DNA of 64,000 nucleotides from Kitasatospora sp. NBC_01246 (GCF_036226505.1 NZ_CP108484.1:3348001-3412000), one strand, 5' to 3'. Counted from the first letter of the stretch, positions 17,579 through 27,242 are shown. The notes: generated from the letters alone by a model not told the origin. A program made the numbers and translations.

Positions 17579-18292
17579 TCAATTCACGGATGTTCCACGC
17601 TGTCGGGCCGTGAGGGCGCGGCGGCAGAGCGAGTCGGCGCGGCGGGTGGTCTCGGGCAGCCGGTATTGCGGGGCGAGGGCCAGGGTGGTGGCGACCGCCT
17701 CGGACAGGCCGATCCGGTGGCCGACGGAGACGAACACCGGTTTGACGCCGGCTCTGGTCCGGACGGCGCGGCCGACCTCCTCCCCGGTGGCCGGGTCGGT
17801 GAGCGGGGTCCAGGCGCCGCGGGCGGCCCCGGGCTCGTGGTGGTCGAAGACGAACGGGGTCTTGGCGACGCCGAGTGTGCGCAGGCCGGTGAGCACGCCG
17901 AGGTGGCTGGCCAGGCCGAGGCGGCGCGGGTGGGCGAGGCCGTAGCCGTCGCAGACCACGGTGCCGGGGGTGCGGCGGAGGGCGGCCAGGGCGTCCAGCA
18001 CGGCCGGGAGTTCACGGAAGGCGAGCAGGCCGGGCACGTAGGGGAAGGCGATCCGGCCGACGGCGGTCGACTCGTCGACGACGGCCAGGGTCTCGCGGTC
18101 CAGGACCACGGCGGCGGCGACCACGAGGTCCCGTTCGTCGTCGTAGGCGACGTCCACACCGGCGATCAGCGCGTCGTCGGCCTCGGTGCCGGCCCCCGGG
18201 CCGGGGCCGTACGGCTGGACGAGCGGTCGCAGCCGTTCCTGTTCGGTGAGCGCCTCGGCCTCGGTGGCGGGCCAGTCGGCGGGGATGGGCAC
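17579..18292 (-). CDS. nfi: Endonuclease V (deoxyinosine-specific)
   Basis: A 237-residue Nfi enzyme that cuts the second phosphodiester 3' of deoxyinosine during repair of deaminated adenine. Metal ligands are D47 (AGVDVAYDD) and D115 (VVCDGYGLAHPRRLG), with H121 nearby. The base-wedging FPYVPGLLAFRE motif and the lysine of GVAKTPF are present. The start is GTG at 18292, with GGGGAG about seven nt upstream. It is longer at the C-terminus than most relatives by about 10 residues. Confidence 0.9.
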   Translation of the reverse strand: MPIPADWPATEAEALTEQERLRPLVQPYGPGPGAGTEADDALIAGVDVAYDDERDLVVAAAVVLDRETLAVVDESTAVGRIAFPYVPGLLAFRELPAVLDALAALRRTPGTVVCDGYGLAHPRRLGLASHLGVLTGLRTLGVAKTPFVFDHHEPGAARGAWTPLTDPATGEEVGRAVRTRAGVKPVFVSVGHRIGLSEAVATTLALAPQYRLPETTRRADSLCRRALTARQRGTSVN

Positions 18293-18525
18293 GGAGGGTC
18301 TCCCCCTGGGGCGTCGGGTGTCAAGGAATGTGTCCCTGTCACCGTACCGAGTGGGGCGGACGACCCCGCAGTGAGCCTGTGCGCCCCCCGTGCCCCGGAT
18401 CCGGCGGCTTAGGCTGCACTTACCGAACTGCCGTACTGGGTAGGAGTTGTGGAGAGGTTTCCAGCACCGGCACCGCTCCACCCCGCTTCCCGCCCGTTCC
18501 CCCGACGTGCGAAGGACCGATCGCC

Positions 18526-18807
18526 ATGCCGCGCCCGACCACCGCTCAGTTCTGCCTCGGCACCTGCACCGTCGTCGCCGCCGCCGTGGCGCTGCTGGCC
18601 GTTTCGGGCGCCACGGGCGTCCTGGAGATCGCCGTGCTGGTGGGCTTCGCGCTCGCGCTCGGGACGCTGGTGACGCTGCTGTCGCTGTCCACCGCCGCGC
18701 AGCGCCGCACCACCGCCACGGCCGGCACCACCGCCACGCCCGGCGCGGCACACCTCCAAGCCGACGCCCCGGCCCCGGCCGGGCACGCGTACGCCCGGCA
18801 GCGCTGA
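18526..18807 (+). CDS. Small two-helix membrane protein
   Basis: A 93-residue protein with two adjacent hydrophobic helices (about residues 12-30 and 33-56) and a Thr/Ala/Pro-rich C-terminal tail. The ATG at 18526 has GAAGGA upstream. It converges with an RDD gene on the other strand. No family recognised. Confidence 0.6.
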   Translation: MPRPTTAQFCLGTCTVVAAAVALLAVSGATGVLEIAVLVGFALALGTLVTLLSLSTAAQRRTTATAGTTATPGAAHLQADAPAPAGHAYARQR

Positions 18808-18844
18808 GGCGGCACCACCGGGCGGTCCGGACACGCGGACGGGA

Positions 18845-19600
18845 TCAGACTGTGGAGACCACCACGGTCTTCGCGGCCTTGTCGTGGAGGCACTGGCGGT
18901 ACGGCTTGTCGAAGACGCCGAACAGCCCGTCGATCAGCCACCAGAGCGCCGCGCAACAGATGACCGCAGGGAGGATGAAGACGGCGGCCCTGGTCCAGGC
19001 GGCGGCCGGTGGCGGCGTGCTGCCGTCGATCAGCATCGCGACCCTGATCTTCATGGCTTTCTTGCCGAGGGTCTGGCCGTCCCGGCTGAGCATCACGCCG
19101 TCGTAGATCAGGTAGAGGCCGCAGGCCAGCCAGAACGCGCCGGCCTCGCCCGAGCGGTCGCTGAGCGTGGCGAAGGGCAGCACCAGGACGATCGCCACGA
19201 TCTGCACCAGGACGTAGTCGATCACCTGCGCGAGGATCCGGTTCGGCCAGGTGCCGAGCGGCGGCATCCCGGGGACGGGCCCGGCGCCGGGCGTGCCGTG
19301 CCCCGCAGACCCGTATCCGGGCGGCGGCTGGTCGGACGGCGGCCCGCCGTACGGGTCCTGCCCGTACGGCGGTTGCCCGTACGGCGAACCGCCGGGAGTG
19401 CCCCCGTAGTCGCCCCCGTACGCGCCGGGCCGATCGCCGTAGGGACTGCCGGGCGGCGGGGTCGAGGACGGCGGCGGGTTTCCGGACGGGTCCGACGGCG
19501 CACCTTCCGGCGTGCCGCCACCCGGGGACGGGGGCTGCTTGTCGAAGGAGGGCTGACCGCCCCCCTCCGGCTCGGAGCCTGAGGGGTTCTGGGTGCTCAT
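18845..19600 (-). CDS. RDD family membrane protein with Pro/Gly/Tyr-rich tail
   Basis: A 251-residue protein. The N-terminal 110 residues are repetitive Pro/Gly/Tyr with PYG-type repeats (PYGQPPYGQDPYG). The C-terminal RDD domain follows, with characteristic residues R-x(2)-A-x-(V/I)-I-D (NRILAQVIDYVL), three hydrophobic helices and the second-helix GQTLGKKAMKIRV motif. RDD proteins are small integral membrane proteins; some act as Na+(Li+)/H+ antiporters. Function unknown in actinomycetes. A second RDD protein is encoded immediately upstream on the same strand. Confidence 0.8.
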   Translation of the reverse strand: MSTQNPSGSEPEGGGQPSFDKQPPSPGGGTPEGAPSDPSGNPPPSSTPPPGSPYGDRPGAYGGDYGGTPGGSPYGQPPYGQDPYGGPPSDQPPPGYGSAGHGTPGAGPVPGMPPLGTWPNRILAQVIDYVLVQIVAIVLVLPFATLSDRSGEAGAFWLACGLYLIYDGVMLSRDGQTLGKKAMKIRVAMLIDGSTPPPAAAWTRAAVFILPAVICCAALWWLIDGLFGVFDKPYRQCLHDKAAKTVVVSTV

Positions 19601-19679
19601 TCAACGAGTAGAACATTGCAGATTGGCTAAGTTTCGGATATTTAGTCCGTTTCGCCCGGCAACCTCCGGCGTACCGCGG

Positions 19680-21254
19680 TCAGCCCCGGACCACCCGGGT
19701 GCCCGCCATCCGGTCGTGCCACCCGCGCCGGGCGGGGCGGTCGAACAGCGGCCAGACCAGGCCGAGCAGCAGCACCGCCGAGGCGTTCCGGGCCAGCCAG
19801 CGGGCCAGCGACCGGGCGAGGCTCAGCCGGTCCCGGGCGGCCGACGGGGCCGCGTGGACCACCCGGATCCGGACCAGGCGCTTGCCGAAGGTCTGCCCGG
19901 TGCGGGCGGTCGGCAGGACTTCGTAGAGCACCCCGACGAAGGCGAGGACGGCGAACAGGACGGCCACCTTGCCCAGCACCACCCCGTCCACCAGCCAGAC
20001 GTCCACCTGGCGGCGGGTCAGCGCGCTGGCCATCCTGGCCTGGTCGAGCTTCTGCTGGACGTGGGACACCACGGAGTTGCCGAGCGGGATGGCGGTCGCG
20101 GTGGCGACCACGGCGAGGACGGCGGTGTCCACCAGTCGGGCGGCCAGCCGGCGTCCGAGCCCGGCGGGCAGCGGGGCGGGGGGACGACGGCGAGCCGGCC
20201 GGGGCGCGGCGGCCCCGGCCTTCGCCGGGTCGGCGAGCGCGCCCGGAGCGGGGGCTCCGACCGGCCCCGCGACCGGGGCGGCTGACGAGGTGGTGGCGGC
20301 GGACGAGGTGGTGAGGGTGCGGGGGACCGTGACGGCGGGCACCACCGCGACGGCCGACTCGGCCGAAGCGTCCGGCTGCGACCCCGAGGCCTGCTCCGAC
20401 ACCGGCTGCGACTCCGGCTCCGGCTGCGACTCCGGCTCCGAGGCAGGCGCAGGCACCGACGCGGGCACCGGCACCGCCTCGGGAGCACGCCCGGCCACCG
20501 GCGCGGCGACGGGCTCCGCCCGCTCGCCGGATGCCTCGCCGGACAGCCGCGCCGCACCCACCGCCCGATCCTCCGCTGGCCCGTCCGCGCCGGAGTCCGG
20601 CTCCGCCCCCGGCAGCACGCCCCAGGAGACCCAGCGCGGCGCACCGCCGGTCTCCATCAGGCCACGCTGCGCCCGCGGGTCGACCTGCCAGCCGACGGCC
20701 CCCGGCTCGCCCGCACGCTGCTCCTCGACCTCCTCCGCCTCCTCACCGGCGGCCGGTTGCGCCACCGCCGGACGCACCGCCGCACGGGCCGCCAGATGCG
20801 GCCCGACGCTGAACGACGCCCCACCCGCCGTCTGGTCCAGGTACACCGGCCCGGTCTCCCCGGACATCCCGGCGATCGCCGGCACCGCGGGCGAGGGCAC
20901 CGCACGCGCAGGCGCGACGGACGAAGGCGCGACGGACGGAGGTACAGCGGAAGACGGCACCGCGGACGACGGCGGACGGGCCTCCGGCGACGCCGGCGGC
21001 GGCACGAAGCGCGCCCCCGCCCCGGGCCCGGCCCCCGCGCCGGCCCCCGCGCCACCCGCCACGCCGCCGCGGCGGGCCGCGAACCGGGGCGGCTGCAGCA
21101 CCTCGCCCGCGGCCGGGGCCGGGCGGCTGGTGCCCGGCACCCACGCGGTACCGCCCCAGTAGCGGACGAAGCCGGGCACCGAGGGGTCGGGGTAGTACCC
21201 CGGTGTGGGGCCGACGGCCGTCTCCGCGCCGCCGGCGAAGGGCCGGTCCGTCAT
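19680..21254 (-). CDS. RDD family membrane protein with DUF2510 N-terminus
   Basis: A 524-residue protein. It starts with a DUF2510 domain (PGYYPDPSVPGFVRYWGGTAW, about residues 16-36) and continues with a roughly 310-residue Ala/Pro/Glu-rich disordered region. The C-terminal RDD domain has GRRLAARLVDTAVLAVVATA, the TGQTFGKRLVRIRVV motif and three or four transmembrane helices. The combination DUF2510 + linker + RDD is typical of actinobacterial proteins encoded in pairs. The ATG at 21254 is chosen because the DUF2510 domain begins shortly after. Confidence 0.78.
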   Translation of the reverse strand: MTDRPFAGGAETAVGPTPGYYPDPSVPGFVRYWGGTAWVPGTSRPAPAAGEVLQPPRFAARRGGVAGGAGAGAGAGPGAGARFVPPPASPEARPPSSAVPSSAVPPSVAPSSVAPARAVPSPAVPAIAGMSGETGPVYLDQTAGGASFSVGPHLAARAAVRPAVAQPAAGEEAEEVEEQRAGEPGAVGWQVDPRAQRGLMETGGAPRWVSWGVLPGAEPDSGADGPAEDRAVGAARLSGEASGERAEPVAAPVAGRAPEAVPVPASVPAPASEPESQPEPESQPVSEQASGSQPDASAESAVAVVPAVTVPRTLTTSSAATTSSAAPVAGPVGAPAPGALADPAKAGAAAPRPARRRPPAPLPAGLGRRLAARLVDTAVLAVVATATAIPLGNSVVSHVQQKLDQARMASALTRRQVDVWLVDGVVLGKVAVLFAVLAFVGVLYEVLPTARTGQTFGKRLVRIRVVHAAPSAARDRLSLARSLARWLARNASAVLLLGLVWPLFDRPARRGWHDRMAGTRVVRG

Positions 21255-21650
21255 GGGGTCTTCTTTCTGGCAGGGCCGTTGCGGCGCACCCGGCGGGCGG
21301 ACCACGCGACGGCGACTCGGGCGGCGGAGGTCGCTTCGCCCGTCGGCGCGCGCGAGGACACCGCCTCATTGGCGGACAGTCGCGGGGCAGTCACAAAGGG
21401 TAGTACCTCGGCGGCGCGAAGGTGGCAAGTTGCGCGATCGCCGGACAGGCCGGGTCCGCCCGGGATAAGGAGGACGGCGCGCGTCAGCGGACCCCCGCCC
21501 CCTCCCCCACGGTCTCCACGGCCCGCCCACGCCCGCGGGAACTCCGCCAAGAAATCTCGGAAACATGTGTAAGAGCGCCCTCGACCCGCGCTCTCCAAGG
21601 TCACAGGGCCCGGAACCGGGCACGAACCGGAGTCAGAGAGGAACCCGATC
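21255..21650. other. 396-bp divergent intergenic region
   Basis: Nothing gene-like. It separates the RDD gene (minus) from the SsgA-like gene (plus) and should hold both promoters, but I cannot point to a convincing -35/-10 pair. Confidence 0.4.
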
Positions 21651-22067
21651 ATGGAGCGCGCGACGAGCGTGGTCGAGCACGAGCTGGAACTCAACCTGGT
21701 GCTCTCCCCCGAGCACAGCGTCCCCGTCCCGGCCCGACTGTCCTACGGCAGCCACGACCCCTACGCGGTGCACATCACCTTCCACCTGGACACCGGCTCG
21801 CCGGTCACCTGGGTGTTCGCCCGCGAGCTGCTGGTGGAGGGCACCTTCCGGCCGTGCGGCCAGGGGGACGTGCGGATCTGGCCGACCCGCTCGGGCCGGC
21901 GCAGCGTGCTCTGCTTGGCCTTGAGTTCGCCCGCCGGGGACGCCCTGCTGGAGGCCCCGCTGCCGGTGGTGGCCGCCTGGCTGGAGCGGGCGCACCGGCT
22001 GGTGCCGCCGGGCAGCGAACTGGCCGCGCTGGACATGGACGGGTCGCTCGCCGAGCTGCTCGCGTGA
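21651..22067 (+). CDS. SsgA-like sporulation/cell-division protein
   Basis: A 138-residue SALP. It has the canonical start VVEHELELNLVLSPEHSVPV, the SYGSHDPYAVHITFHLD strand block, VTWVFARELLVEG and WPTRSGRRSVLCLALSSPAG. SALPs control septum placement and cell-wall remodelling during sporulation; SsgB recruits FtsZ. The length and the DPYAV/VFARELL motifs fit the SsgB class, but paralogues are hard to tell apart by eye. GAGAGGAA stands upstream of the ATG. Confidence 0.88.
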   Translation: MERATSVVEHELELNLVLSPEHSVPVPARLSYGSHDPYAVHITFHLDTGSPVTWVFARELLVEGTFRPCGQGDVRIWPTRSGRRSVLCLALSSPAGDALLEAPLPVVAAWLERAHRLVPPGSELAALDMDGSLAELLA

Positions 22068-22228
22068 GCGACCGCGCCGCACGGCGCCGCCCCACCCCGG
22101 CCGTCCCGGCACCGGGCACCCCCGGGCGGGACAGCCCCGGCCGCGGAACCCCCGGAAGCGGGACCCCCGCCCACGGCGGCCCCGGGCGGAGCACCCCCGG
22201 GCCCGTGGGCCCGGGAGTCCCCGGCGAC

Positions 22229-23632
22229 TCAGCGGGCCGCGGGGGCCTGCTGACGGTCGTGCGCGGGGCCCGGACGGCCGCCGCCGCTGCGCTGCCCGGG
22301 CAGCGGGACGAGCGGGGCGCCGGCGGCCCGCCGCCGCGCCCTTATCCGTAGCGCCGAGGCCAGCAGGAAGCAGATCCCGACGAGCGGGTAGACCGAGGCC
22401 GGGATCTGGCTGACCGCCGACAGGTGCAGGTCGAGGTCGCCGTGGTGCGGCACGACCCACATCCCGAACGAGAAGAAGGCGATCAGCGTCGCCCCGAAGG
22501 CCGCGCGCCAGCGCAGCCGGCGGACGGCGGCCGGGCGGGCCTGCTCGACCGCGGCCTCGCAGGCGAGCAGCGCGAGCACGGGCACGCACCAGATCCAGTG
22601 GTGGGTCCAGCTGATCGGCGAGATCAGGACCGCGGTGACGGCGGCGCAGCAGACGCCCCACGCCTCGGCGCGGGGCAGCCAGCGGGAGCTGGAGGCCGCC
22701 CAGGCGGCGATGGCGAGGCCGAGCACCGCGATCACGGCGCCGGCCAGCGTCGCGACGGTCCCGGGCTCGGCGGTGTGCAGCAGCCGGGCCACGGCGCCGC
22801 GTACCGACTGGTTGTCGACGATCTCGGTCTTGCCGACCCGCGAGGAGTCGTACAGGTACTTGGTCCAGAAGCCCCAGGTGGCGTCGGGCAGGACGAGCGC
22901 GCCGAGCAGGAAGGTCCCGAGGAAGGTGAAGCCGGCCACGAAGGCGGCCCGGATCCGGCCGGTGAGCAGCAGGTAGACGGCGAAGAGGCCGGGGGTGAGC
23001 TTGATGCCCGCGGCGATGCCGATCGCGACGCCCTTGCTGCGGCGGCCGTCGGGGCGGGTGAGGTCCCAGAGGATCAGGCAGGCCAGCGCGAGGTTGATCT
23101 GGCCGTAGCGCAGCGTGGTGAAGACCGGTTCGAGCCAGACGCCGCCGCCGGTGACCAGGATCACGCCGAGCGGGCGCAGTTCGCGGCGCGGCCAGCCGAC
23201 CAGCTTGAACGACAGGTGGGTGAGCAGCGCGAGCAGCCCGAGGTTGCCGAGCGTGATCGCCACCCGCAGGAACGGCACCGGGAACCAGGTCGTCGGCACG
23301 AACAGCGTCGCGGCGAACGGCGGGTAGGTGGCGGGCAGGTTCCATTCGGTGACCCGCAGCGCGTAGAGGTCGGTCCCGTCGGCGACGGCGCCGCCCTCCG
23401 CCCGGTAGACGATCATGTCGACCATCGAGGTGTGGACGAAGTGCCGCACCACGGCGTAGACCACCAGGGACAGCAGCGCCACGGCGGAGACGGCCAGCAG
23501 CGGGCGGCGCGGTGCCTCCCGCAGGGCCCGCACGGGCGCGCCGAGGGCGTCCTTGAGGCGGTCCGACAGAGGTCCGGGCGCCGGGTCCGGTGCCGTCGGC
23601 ACCACGCTGCGCTCGTCTTGCACCGCTGTCAC
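22229..23632 (-). CDS. GT87 family polyprenol-phosphate mannosyltransferase
   Basis: A 467-residue integral membrane glycosyltransferase with roughly ten hydrophobic helices. The GT87 pattern is clear: DMIVYRAEGGAVADGTDLYAL near the start (the Asp of GT-C enzymes), LPATYPPFAATLFVPTTW, and LRYGQINLALACLILWDL. GT87 enzymes such as PimE and mycobacterial homologues add alpha-1,2-mannose from polyprenyl-phosphomannose on the outside of the membrane to phosphatidylinositol mannosides or lipoglycans. The start is GTG at 23632 with ACGGAG six nt upstream. It converges with the SsgA-like gene. Confidence 0.82.
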   Translation of the reverse strand: MTAVQDERSVVPTAPDPAPGPLSDRLKDALGAPVRALREAPRRPLLAVSAVALLSLVVYAVVRHFVHTSMVDMIVYRAEGGAVADGTDLYALRVTEWNLPATYPPFAATLFVPTTWFPVPFLRVAITLGNLGLLALLTHLSFKLVGWPRRELRPLGVILVTGGGVWLEPVFTTLRYGQINLALACLILWDLTRPDGRRSKGVAIGIAAGIKLTPGLFAVYLLLTGRIRAAFVAGFTFLGTFLLGALVLPDATWGFWTKYLYDSSRVGKTEIVDNQSVRGAVARLLHTAEPGTVATLAGAVIAVLGLAIAAWAASSSRWLPRAEAWGVCCAAVTAVLISPISWTHHWIWCVPVLALLACEAAVEQARPAAVRRLRWRAAFGATLIAFFSFGMWVVPHHGDLDLHLSAVSQIPASVYPLVGICFLLASALRIRARRRAAGAPLVPLPGQRSGGGRPGPAHDRQQAPAAR

Positions 23633-23805
23633 TGTTCGCTCCGTCCACCGTTCGGCCAACCAGCGACGATACCGGATGCCCGGCGACCGGGTCCGGTCGA
23701 GCCGACTACCGAGCGTGATCGCCCGGGTGGAAGTGCACCCCGGCCGGCCGTACTCCGTTGCGGGCGGAGCACGGACGGCCGGGGTCCGGGGAGGGATCGC
23801 GGGGC

Positions 23806-25404
23806 TCAGCCGGCGTAGGCGCCGAGGGCCCGGGTGAAGTCCAGCGGCTGCTGGACGATGCTGCTGCAGCTCGCGTCGGCGTACGCCTTGGCACCGCCGG
23901 CGCACGCCTTGTCGCGGGTGCCGGACCACATCGCCAGCCAGGCCAGGTGCTTGGTCCCGGCGAACTCGGCGAGCTGCTTGGCGTCGGCGACGGTGAAGAC
24001 CTCGCTGGCCACGTCGTTGACCCCGATCATCGGGGTGACCGCGACCTTGCGCCAGGCGGCCGCGTCGTCCAGCCCGAGCACGCTCTTGACCTGGGCCTGG
24101 GTGGCGGTGGCCGCGGCAATGGCGTACTTGCCCATCTGACCCTGCGGGTTCGGGGCGACGCCGTCCCCGAAGTCCATCGCCATGATGTTGACCGCGCCGA
24201 TCGCGACGCCGTTGCGCTTGGCGTCGGCCACCAGGTCGACGCCTTCCTGGGTGAGGCCGGAGGGCAGCGCGGGGAGGGTGAAGGAGACGTCCAGGGCCTT
24301 GCCCTTGGCGGCCGCGTTCTTCTGCAGCTGGGCGACGGCCTGGGCGCGGCGGGTGTTGGCGGCGGTGTTGGCGATCGCGCCGCCCTCGACGTCGAAGTCG
24401 ACCTTGGTCAGCCCGAAGGCGTCGACGGTCTTCTGGTACACGGCGGTCAGGTCGGCCGTGGTGGCGCAGGCGAGGGCCAGCTCGCTGCCGTTGGCGCCGC
24501 CGAAGGAGACCCGGACGTCGCCGCCGATCGCCCGCAGCGCGCCGATCTGGGCGGCCACCGCGTCGGCGGACAGCTCGCTGACGCCGCCCCACTTCGGGGT
24601 GCAGCCGCCGCCGGAGACCACGAAGGCGAGGGTGAAGTTCTTCACGCCGGTGGCCTTCGCGGTGGCGACCAGGTCGTACGGCGGGTACAGCGAGGTGTCC
24701 ACGTACGGCGCGAAGCCGGCGCCGGTGGCCGGGGCGGGCGTGCCGGTCGCGGTGGCGGTGGGCGCGGGGGTGGCGCTGGTGGTCGGCGCCGGGGTGGTCG
24801 GCCTGGTCGTGGCGGTGGGGCTCGGGGACGCGGTGGTCGGCCGGGCGGTGGCGGTGGCCGTCGCGGTCGGCGTCACGACGGGCGTGCCGGTCGGGGTCGG
24901 CGAGGTGCCGGGGGTGCCCGTCGGGCGGCCCGAGGGGGTCGGCACGGTGTCGCCGGCCTTGCAGGAGGCGTTGTTGATCAGGCAGTTGCCGGGCTCCGCC
25001 TGCGCGGCGCCGGCGCCCTGGGCGACGAAGCCGACCACCAGGCTCCGGCCGGGCTCCAGTCGCTTGCTCCAGGCCTCGGGCTTGACGGTGACGTGCTGCC
25101 CGTCGGCGCTGAAGGTGGCGTTCCAGAGCGAGTCGATCTTCGCTCCGGCCGGCAGGTCGAAGGACAGCGTCCAGTCCTCGATCGCGCTGCCGGCCGGGTT
25201 GGTGACCAGGTACTGGCCGGTGTAGCCGGCGTCCCAGGCGCTGGTGCGGGTGTAGACGGCGCCGAGCGAGGCGGCGCTGGCCGAGGAGGCGAGGGCCACG
25301 GCCGCGCCCGCGACCAGCGCGGCGGCGACGGCCGAGGAGGCGAGGACGACTCCCTTGCGGCTGCGTCGGCGGCGGCCCCGGCGGCGTTCGGGCTGGGTCG
25401 TCAT
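23806..25404 (-). CDS. Secreted chitinase (CBM2 + GH18)
   Basis: A 532-residue secreted protein. The N-terminus carries an Arg-rich (RRRGRRRRSRK) signal with a hydrophobic core and an Ala-x-Ala cleavage region ending near residue 45. Residues about 46-146 form a CBM2-type cellulose/chitin-binding domain (WDAGYTGQYLVTNPAG). A Thr/Pro linker spans about 152-226. The GH18 barrel (about 230-532) contains KVDFDVEGG, where D336, D338 and catalytic E340 occupy the DxDxE core; the leading Asp of DxxDxDxE is Thr333 here. It hydrolyses chitin outside the cell and fits with the hexosaminidase at 49.1-50.7 kb. Confidence 0.87.
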   Translation of the reverse strand: MTTQPERRRGRRRRSRKGVVLASSAVAAALVAGAAVALASSASAASLGAVYTRTSAWDAGYTGQYLVTNPAGSAIEDWTLSFDLPAGAKIDSLWNATFSADGQHVTVKPEAWSKRLEPGRSLVVGFVAQGAGAAQAEPGNCLINNASCKAGDTVPTPSGRPTGTPGTSPTPTGTPVVTPTATATATARPTTASPSPTATTRPTTPAPTTSATPAPTATATGTPAPATGAGFAPYVDTSLYPPYDLVATAKATGVKNFTLAFVVSGGGCTPKWGGVSELSADAVAAQIGALRAIGGDVRVSFGGANGSELALACATTADLTAVYQKTVDAFGLTKVDFDVEGGAIANTAANTRRAQAVAQLQKNAAAKGKALDVSFTLPALPSGLTQEGVDLVADAKRNGVAIGAVNIMAMDFGDGVAPNPQGQMGKYAIAAATATQAQVKSVLGLDDAAAWRKVAVTPMIGVNDVASEVFTVADAKQLAEFAGTKHLAWLAMWSGTRDKACAGGAKAYADASCSSIVQQPLDFTRALGAYAG

Positions 25405-25679
25405 GGGCGTACCTCCGTAGGGGGCGCCTCCCGCCCGGAGGGCGCGGGGGACGGCTGGGCCGGACGGGGTCGCGGCGGCCGGGCGCGGGTGGATGGACCC
25501 GTCGCGGGCGGCGTGACCCGGCTCGGTCGGGTGACCGGCGCGGATGACGCTAGTGGGGCGGGAGGGCCGGAACGGGCCTGCTGAGCGAGGGGTACAGCTC
25601 TCTTAGGGCCCGCTTAAGGAAGAGGGGCGACACCGGTGCGCGGCACCGGCGCGCGGGGCCGCCCGGCCCCGGGGACCGC

Positions 25680-27242
25680 TCAGCGCTGGAACAGCGTGCC
25701 GCGGCTTCGCCGGCGGCTGGCGCGGGCGGGGGCGCCGTCGGGGCGGGCCTGCAGCCGCAGCCGGATCTCGGCGCCGCCGAGCCCGGCGGAGCGACCGAGC
25801 GCGAGGTCGCCGCCGGTGACCTCGGCGAGCTTGCGGGCGATGTCCAGGCCGAGGCCGGTGGAGCCCTCGCCGCCGTCGCCCTGCCCGCGCTCCAGGGCGG
25901 CCTCGGGATCGGTGAAGCCCGGTCCGGCATCGCCGACCAGCACGATCACCGAGCTGTCGGTGGCGAGCACGTCGACCGAGAACGCGGTGCCGACGGGGGT
26001 GTGGCGGAAGACGTTGCCGAGCAGGGCGTCGACGGCGGCGGCGAGGTCGCCGCGTTGGACGGACACGCCGGCGGGTTGGTCGGCGCCGGCCAACTGCCAG
26101 CGGCGCCCCTCGTCCTCGGCGAGCGCGGACCAGAAGCCGACCCGCTCCCGGATCACCTCGGCGGCGTCGCAGCCGACGGTGACGGCGGGCGCGTCCTCGG
26201 GCGCCCGCCGGGCCGAACGGATGATCTGGTCGACCTCGCGCTCCAGTTGGGAGACGGCGTGCCGGGTGGCGTCGGCCGCGTCGCCCTCGCCCAGCGAGGC
26301 GGCGTTGAGCCGCAGCACGGTGAGCGGGGTGCGCAGCCGGTGCGACAGGTCGGCGGCCAACTCCCGTTCGGCGGCGAGCAACTGGACGACCCGGTCGGCC
26401 ATCGTGTTGAACGCGTGGGCGGCTTCGCGCAGTTCCTCCGGGCTCCCGGCGGTCTGCCGGTCGTCGACGGGCACCCGGACGGCGAGGTTGCCGCCGCCGA
26501 GCGAGCGGGCCGCGGCGGCCAGCCGGCGGGCCGAGCCGACGATCCGGGTGCCCATCCGGTCGGCCACCAGCACCGAGATGGCGACCAGGGCGAGCGCGAC
26601 CGCGGACAGCACCAGCCAGGCGGTGGAGACCCCGCGGGTGAGGTCGCCGTCGGCCACGAACACCTCGACCACGGCCGTCCGGCCGGTGTCGACGGCCACC
26701 GGCTGCAGGAGGGCGAAGCCGCCGGGCACCTCGACGGTGAACGAGCGGCCCTGGCCGCCGGCGGTGCCCACGTCGGCGGCCAGCGCACGGGCCTCGCCGA
26801 TGGTCGCCCCGCCGTCCGGCCCGATCATCGGCGCCCCGGCGGAGGACGGTTCGGAGGGCAGCGAGGAGGGCAACGAGGAGGGCAGCGATGACGGCAGCGA
26901 TGACGGCAGCGGGTTCGACGGCGGGTTCGGCGGCGCCGAGGGCGGCGAGGGCGAGTCCGCGGCCGGCACCGGGCCCGGGGCCGGCAGATGGACCGCCATC
27001 CGCCCCTGCGCACCGGCGTCGGTACTGGCCACCGCACGGGCGATGGCGCCCTGGTCGGTGGTGATGGCGAGGGCCGGGCCGAGCGCCGCCGCCTGCCGTT
27101 CGGCCGCGGTGAACGCCCGGTCCCGCGCGGTCTGTTGGACCATCAGCCCGAGCGGGATGAGGAAGGCCAGCGCGACCATGGTGGTCCCGGCCACCGCGGC
27201 CTTGATCAGGGCCCAGCGCAACGAGTGCCCGAACCGCCTCAC
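25680..27242 (-). CDS. HAMP sensor histidine kinase with Ser-Pro repeat in sensor domain
   Basis: A 520-residue kinase. It has TM1 (about 12-35), an extracytoplasmic region (about 36-205), TM2 (about 207-228), HAMP, then a HisKA domain with the phosphoacceptor H301 in DLSHRLRTPLTVL. The ATPase boxes follow, with GNVFRHTP (N box), GDAGPGFTD (G1) and GSTGLGLDIAR (G2). The sensor region contains the repeat PSSL in tandem (about residues 112-130). The GTG start overlaps the response-regulator stop as GTGA, so translation is coupled. No cue is evident. Confidence 0.9.
   Translation of the reverse strand: MRRFGHSLRWALIKAAVAGTTMVALAFLIPLGLMVQQTARDRAFTAAERQAAALGPALAITTDQGAIARAVASTDAGAQGRMAVHLPAPGPVPAADSPSPPSAPPNPPSNPLPSSLPSSLPSSLPSSLPSEPSSAGAPMIGPDGGATIGEARALAADVGTAGGQGRSFTVEVPGGFALLQPVAVDTGRTAVVEVFVADGDLTRGVSTAWLVLSAVALALVAISVLVADRMGTRIVGSARRLAAAARSLGGGNLAVRVPVDDRQTAGSPEELREAAHAFNTMADRVVQLLAAERELAADLSHRLRTPLTVLRLNAASLGEGDAADATRHAVSQLEREVDQIIRSARRAPEDAPAVTVGCDAAEVIRERVGFWSALAEDEGRRWQLAGADQPAGVSVQRGDLAAAVDALLGNVFRHTPVGTAFSVDVLATDSSVIVLVGDAGPGFTDPEAALERGQGDGGEGSTGLGLDIARKLAEVTGGDLALGRSAGLGGAEIRLRLQARPDGAPARASRRRSRGTLFQR
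26857..26913. repeat. 12-bp tandem repeat (about 4.5 copies) inside the histidine kinase gene
   Basis: Units of GGCAGCGA(G/T)GA(G/C) type run from 26857, with copies at 26857, 26869, 26881 and 26893 and a partial fifth. The repeat stays in frame and encodes the LPSS/PSSL repeats in the kinase's extracytoplasmic linker, so copy-number changes would lengthen or shorten the linker without a frameshift. Confidence 0.75.
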
